Shown here: piece after piece, positions 60,913-64,000 of the stretch | Layout: each line of letters opens with the position of its first letter | Position numbering within the stretch: the stretch's first letter is position 1 | DNA from: Beta vulgaris subsp. vulgaris | Taxonomy: Eukaryota; Streptophyta; Magnoliopsida; Caryophyllales; Amaranthaceae | Reading direction: 5' to 3' | Assembly: GCF_026745355.1 (NCBI RefSeq) | Contig: NC_079208.1 | Coordinates: 47,445,577 to 47,509,576, forward strand | DNA: 64,000 bases | The notes under the pieces: model-generated | What the model saw: the letters and a program-made list of their open reading frames with translations, nothing else | Databases searched by the model: none | What the model was told of the DNA's origin: nothing | Program-made: the position numbers and the translations under genes

Positions 60913-61227
60913 TCTATACTAATATATTAGAAGGCGTTCTTAAGAACGTATATGTGTCACGTGTCACCCTCCCTCATCCAATAACATTCTATCCAAAAAA
61001 AAGAATTGTTTATGCAAAGATTCGAACCCACTACCTCAAGGATGAAAATAAGAAATCCAACCATTACTCCACCATACCATTATTGATTTTGTAATCATAA
61101 TCAATGACATAGGAATAGAAAATACATATAATGAATAAGATGACTTTTTTAAATGAGTATGAGAATACTTTTTTAACTACTAATAAATTGTAGCAAAGAG
61201 AAAATCCGGGGCATCGCCCGGACCTAA
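60913..61227 (+). mobile_element. Mini-Helitron (non-autonomous)
   Basis: The 5' end is TCTATACTAATATATTAG, preceded by A. Near the 3' end is the hairpin CCGGG-GCATCG-CCCGG, followed by ACCTAA and T, matching CTRR|T. The 315-bp interior includes a minus-strand tRNA-like stretch (GGTGGAGTAATGG and GGGTTCGAATC). No captured gene. Confidence 0.75.
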
Positions 61228-61486
61228 TTATTAGTTATTAATAAAAACAGGGTTGAGCTTTGCTCCTAACCTCTTAGCTTCCTTTAAGATGTGTCAATGC
61301 AATATTGATTATCCAAGATGTAAACTTACAAGCATCTAACCCATAGGCCATAACTCCATATTCAAAGTAACGTCATCCACATAAATGCAACATAATACAT
61401 ATACAATATAACATCTATATGTACACAAACACACAATTTCCTAAAGACCAAAAGAAAAATAGAACCTCAAAGAAAAACCTTCAATT

Positions 61487-61870
61487 ATGGGTTCATACAT
61501 TGCACAAGCTTTATCTACTCTCATCATGCTTATAACATTCCCAAATGTCATGACCTCACGTCAACTACAAAGTTTAGACAAATGTGTTCTTCATTATGTT
61601 TACCAACGTAATCATAGTGATGTACTTGTTTCTCTACCTCCTTGGACAACAAATGATCCACAAAAACATGGCATTTCAACACTTACGATTGATAGCATTT
61701 GTCATGATATAACCCGTTATATATACATTCAAAGTCGCCTCAACAAGTCTAATCCTCGCCAGCAACCTAACCAGGCCATTGTTAAGGCTCTTGACAAATT
61801 GGTTAGGAAGCATTTTATTAGGCCTAATTCTGCATATGAACGTATTGTTAAGCCTCAACTTATACATTGA
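61487..61870 (+). CDS. Putative small secreted protein, unrecognised
   Basis: A single-exon ORF of 127 residues. The N-terminus MGSYIAQALSTLIMLITFPN followed by VMTS looks like a signal peptide, with cleavage possible near residue 24. The mature part has only two Cys (CVLHYVY and SICHDITRY), is basic, and ends KPQLIH. An A-rich leader precedes the ATG, and TATA-like sequence lies about 65-85 bases upstream. I do not recognise the family. It could be a lineage-specific peptide gene or a chance ORF next to repeats. Its hydrophobic start and the absence of competing frames of this length favour the first. Confidence 0.5.
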   Translation: MGSYIAQALSTLIMLITFPNVMTSRQLQSLDKCVLHYVYQRNHSDVLVSLPPWTTNDPQKHGISTLTIDSICHDITRYIYIQSRLNKSNPRQQPNQAIVKALDKLVRKHFIRPNSAYERIVKPQLIH

Positions 61871-61994
61871 GAGATTGAGATTTTTGTTAATGGCAACATA
61901 CTTTTCTCTCTGTTTCTATATATATTTTTGTTCTCGGGTCTCATGTGTTCCATCTATATTTTACCCTGGAAGTTTAGCAAGGTAAATAAGTAAA

Positions 61995-62650
61995 ACATAA
62001 CTGTTGATATGTAGTATTAGATACCTAAGGATATTGATGTGATATAATGTAAATCTAATTTTAATATAGATAAATGTCAGGGCTACTTTTGAGGGTGACT
62101 GTCATATTAATTACACATGATATCTCGACATAGATTCTCTCTCCTATTCTCTAATCACCATGTTCATCATGTTAATCAATTTATTATTATTTTTTTTAAA
62201 AAAACCCTAACTTACAATTCCAGTACTTCTGCAACTCCAATTTACTAACTACTCTCGTGGAGTTGGGTTTTGTCATCCGTGCATCTGTTTGATTATTTTG
62301 CGATAACGTGTCTGCATCTTATTTGACAGCTGATCCCATTTAGCAAGATATAAGTAAACACACTACAATAGATTATCATTTTGTTCGGAAACGTGTTGCT
62401 CATGAAGATCATATTTTTAAGTAGGTACCCACTCATTTACAAATTGCTGACATTTTTACTAAGAGTTTGTTTGGTCAGCAGTTTGAGTTTTTATGTTCCA
62501 ATCTCTACATGGTTCTCCCTTAGATAAATTGAGGGGGTGTAAAAGTGGATACCTAAAGTTATATGTAATATGATGTAAACCTTATTTTAATATAAGTAGA
62601 ATGTCAAGGCTACCTTTGAGAGTGAGTCGTCACATTAATTACAGAATATG
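61995..62650 (+). mobile_element. Ty1/copia remnant: LTR pieces and pol C-terminus
   Basis: At 62245-62525 the plus strand reads VELGFVIRASV, LFCDNVSASYLTADPI, KHTTIDYHFVRKRVAHEDHI and LQIADIFTKSLFGQQFEFL, the RNase H end of copia pol, with three in-frame stops. The polypurine tract AATTGAGGGGG is followed at 62538 by TGTAAAAGTGGATACC, a plausible LTR start. The LTR-like text (GATACCTAAAG, GGCTACCTTTGAGAGTGA) is also found at 62015-62110 in diverged form, giving parts of two LTRs around the fragment. Confidence 0.75.
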
Positions 62651-62876
62651 AATATATAAGCTTTTATAATTGAATAGAAGTATAAAAGAATTATAAGTTT
62701 CTCTAAATATTATTGTGAATTTGTACTTGTTTTGAGCTGCTTGACCGGCAAGTAAACTCCTATCTTCCAAATTGTTCTTCACTGGAGACTTGTGCATCCA
62801 TGTCATAGTCAGATAAATCCGATCCCGAGCTTTGTTCCCAAACCTGCAAAAACAGGACCCACCCTGGAGGTTTGGC

Positions 62877-63610
62877 GAAGTGTTCGGGGAACTTAAAATG
62901 GTACCGTCCTTACCTGGAAGGACAAAAGTGTAACCCGGCATGGGAATAGCACGTGGATCCATCTTTAGAAAATTAATAAAAATGAATTCCTCTTCTTCTT
63001 GAAATAATCTCGGCCATCCAAGAGTTTGCCTTGATGCTAGATACGATAGCTTTTCTTCTTCAGCACATTCTAGGGTTGGGCCTATTCTGGCCGGTAATGC
63101 ATTTTTTTTTCATGGATTTAGACGACAAAGTCAGACGACCCAGTCTTTACTTGTGAAGGGTAATCTGGCGCATCAAGCAAACCGCCCGTCTTAGACATGG
63201 AATTATACTCCAGGCCTCTAGCTTTCAGATGGAGGCATCAACAGGACGGGTCCCCGAAGACGGGGAATGTGAGATTCGGAGTGCACGGTAGTGTTCAGGA
63301 AGAGGAGGTTGATCAGATGATCAAAGAAACTATCCCGTCTGGGAAGGGTATTGAGATAGGTGAAGATAATAATAATGAGAGTGAGTTTGTCTCCTCTGAT
63401 GACTCGGATGACCCTTCCACTACTTCGTCAGAAATTAGAAGACGCTTAGGTTCCCTTTATGATCCACAGTTTATATTGGCTAATAACGGTTGGCTAAGGG
63501 AAGCGGGCACTGACCCTAGTCAACTATCTTCCGCTATTCCCATGCCGGGTTACACTTTTGTCCTTCCAGGTAAGGACGGTACCATTTTAAGTTCCCCGAA
63601 CACTTCGCCG
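62877..63610. repeat. Inverted duplication of an 80-bp coding-like module
   Basis: The block at 63532-63610 (plus strand) encodes AIPMPGYTFVLPGKDGTILS and SPNTSP. The block at about 62875-62952 encodes the same residues on the minus strand. The two are nearly identical over about 78 bp, so one is a recent inverted copy or both are the ends of an element. Confidence 0.85.
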
Positions 63611-63622
63611 TCTATCGGCTGA
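63197..63622 (+). CDS. Unrecognised ORF, possibly transposon-derived
   Basis: 141 residues: MELYSRPLAFRWRHQQDGSP at the start, an acidic/Ser-rich middle (EIGEDNNNESEFVSSDDSDD), then RRRLGSLYDPQFILANNGWL and the duplicated MPGYTFVLPGKDGTILSSP block. No catalytic motif. The composition and the repeated module nearby suggest a piece of a retroelement or a transposon gene. I could not place it in a family. Confidence 0.35.
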   Translation: MELYSRPLAFRWRHQQDGSPKTGNVRFGVHGSVQEEEVDQMIKETIPSGKGIEIGEDNNNESEFVSSDDSDDPSTTSSEIRRRLGSLYDPQFILANNGWLREAGTDPSQLSSAIPMPGYTFVLPGKDGTILSSPNTSPSIG

Positions 63623-63879
63623 CCCTAGACGCGAGGTTGAGGTTTCCCCTCCTCCCTTTTGTTGGCTGATTGCTACAGTATTACAGCATCGGCCATAACC
63701 AGTTGGCCCCGAACTCCTGGTAGAATATGCTGACTTTTCTTGCCATTTGTGAGTTGCGGGGGGTTTTCCCTTCTTTGCTGGCCTTTACCCAGATACATTA
63801 TGTATCTAAGATCGCGAAAACAGTAGAATGGGCCTGGTTCAGCGTCTTTTGGGCATAATGGTCGAGCAAAGACAAGCTC

Positions 63880-64000
63880 TTTTGGGCATATACCCTTGAG
63901 TTTTCGAAAACGTGCACCAGATTCCCTTTTTCTGACTTCCGTTAACTCACCGTTAGCGTTATTTACCATTTTGCAATTATTAACCCTAAACCCTAATTCT
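63880..64000. repeat. Second copy of the dispersed repeat seen at 33.95 kb
   Basis: Contains TTGAGTTTTCGAAAACGTGC and TTAACTCACCGTTAGCG in the same order as at 34030-34105. It continues past the right edge, so its borders are unknown. Confidence 0.55.

Noticed and set aside
1..64000. CRISPR array, bacterial operon or phage-like system
   Set aside because: No repeat-spacer pattern, no ribosome-binding sites and no tightly packed ORFs. All real genes are spliced plant genes or eukaryotic transposons.

Overview
The window is nuclear DNA of a flowering plant. It is AT-rich, has spliced genes with GT-AG introns and plant-specific protein families, and is crowded with plant transposon types (Stowaway and Tourist MITEs, CACTA, Mutator-like, Helitron, LINE, SINE, copia). 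The protein matches are eudicot-like. I suspect the Caryophyllales/Amaranthaceae, but nothing in the sequence proves it.

Two host genes can be reconstructed exon by exon. On the minus strand, from about 12.39 kb leftward, lies an ARID-domain chromatin gene. Nine coding exons join in frame, and its 3' end runs off the left edge. On the plus strand, 53.9-58.6 kb holds a complete STICHEL-like gene (DnaX/clamp-loader-like AAA protein) with seven coding exons that join into a 996-residue reading frame. A third candidate is a small intronless ORF at 61.49-61.87 kb that could encode a secreted 127-residue protein I do not recognise.

Almost everything else is mobile DNA and its cargo. 13.7-19.1 kb: broken pieces of unrelated genes (a ROP GTPase first exon, two V-PPase exons) upstream of a Helitron 3' terminus. 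21.4-27.5 kb: a non-autonomous CACTA element with a 4.9-kb LINE inside it. 28-31.8 kb: two tRNA-derived SINEs and a LINE tail. 32.5-33.9 kb: a Mutator-like element with a 9-bp target duplication, carrying the first exon of a prolyl oligopeptidase gene. 34.2-34.9 kb: a five-copy tandem repeat of about 142 bp. 34.9-41.1 kb: several inverted-repeat elements. 41.4 to about 48.6 kb: a decayed Helitron on the minus strand with Rep-helicase and RPA-like genes, plus a host gene fragment. 50.5-51.5 kb: an inverted-repeat element with palindromic ends. 59.2-60.5 kb: a second Mutator-like element with very long inverted repeats and a LysM-receptor-kinase fragment. 60.9-64 kb: a mini-Helitron, copia remains and an unexplained inverted module.

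The main theme is repeated capture of host gene pieces by different DNA transposons. Four separate loci hold at least five captured fragments: ROP, V-PPase, prolyl oligopeptidase, an At1g16860-like gene and a LysM receptor kinase. All matches were made by eye, without database searches.
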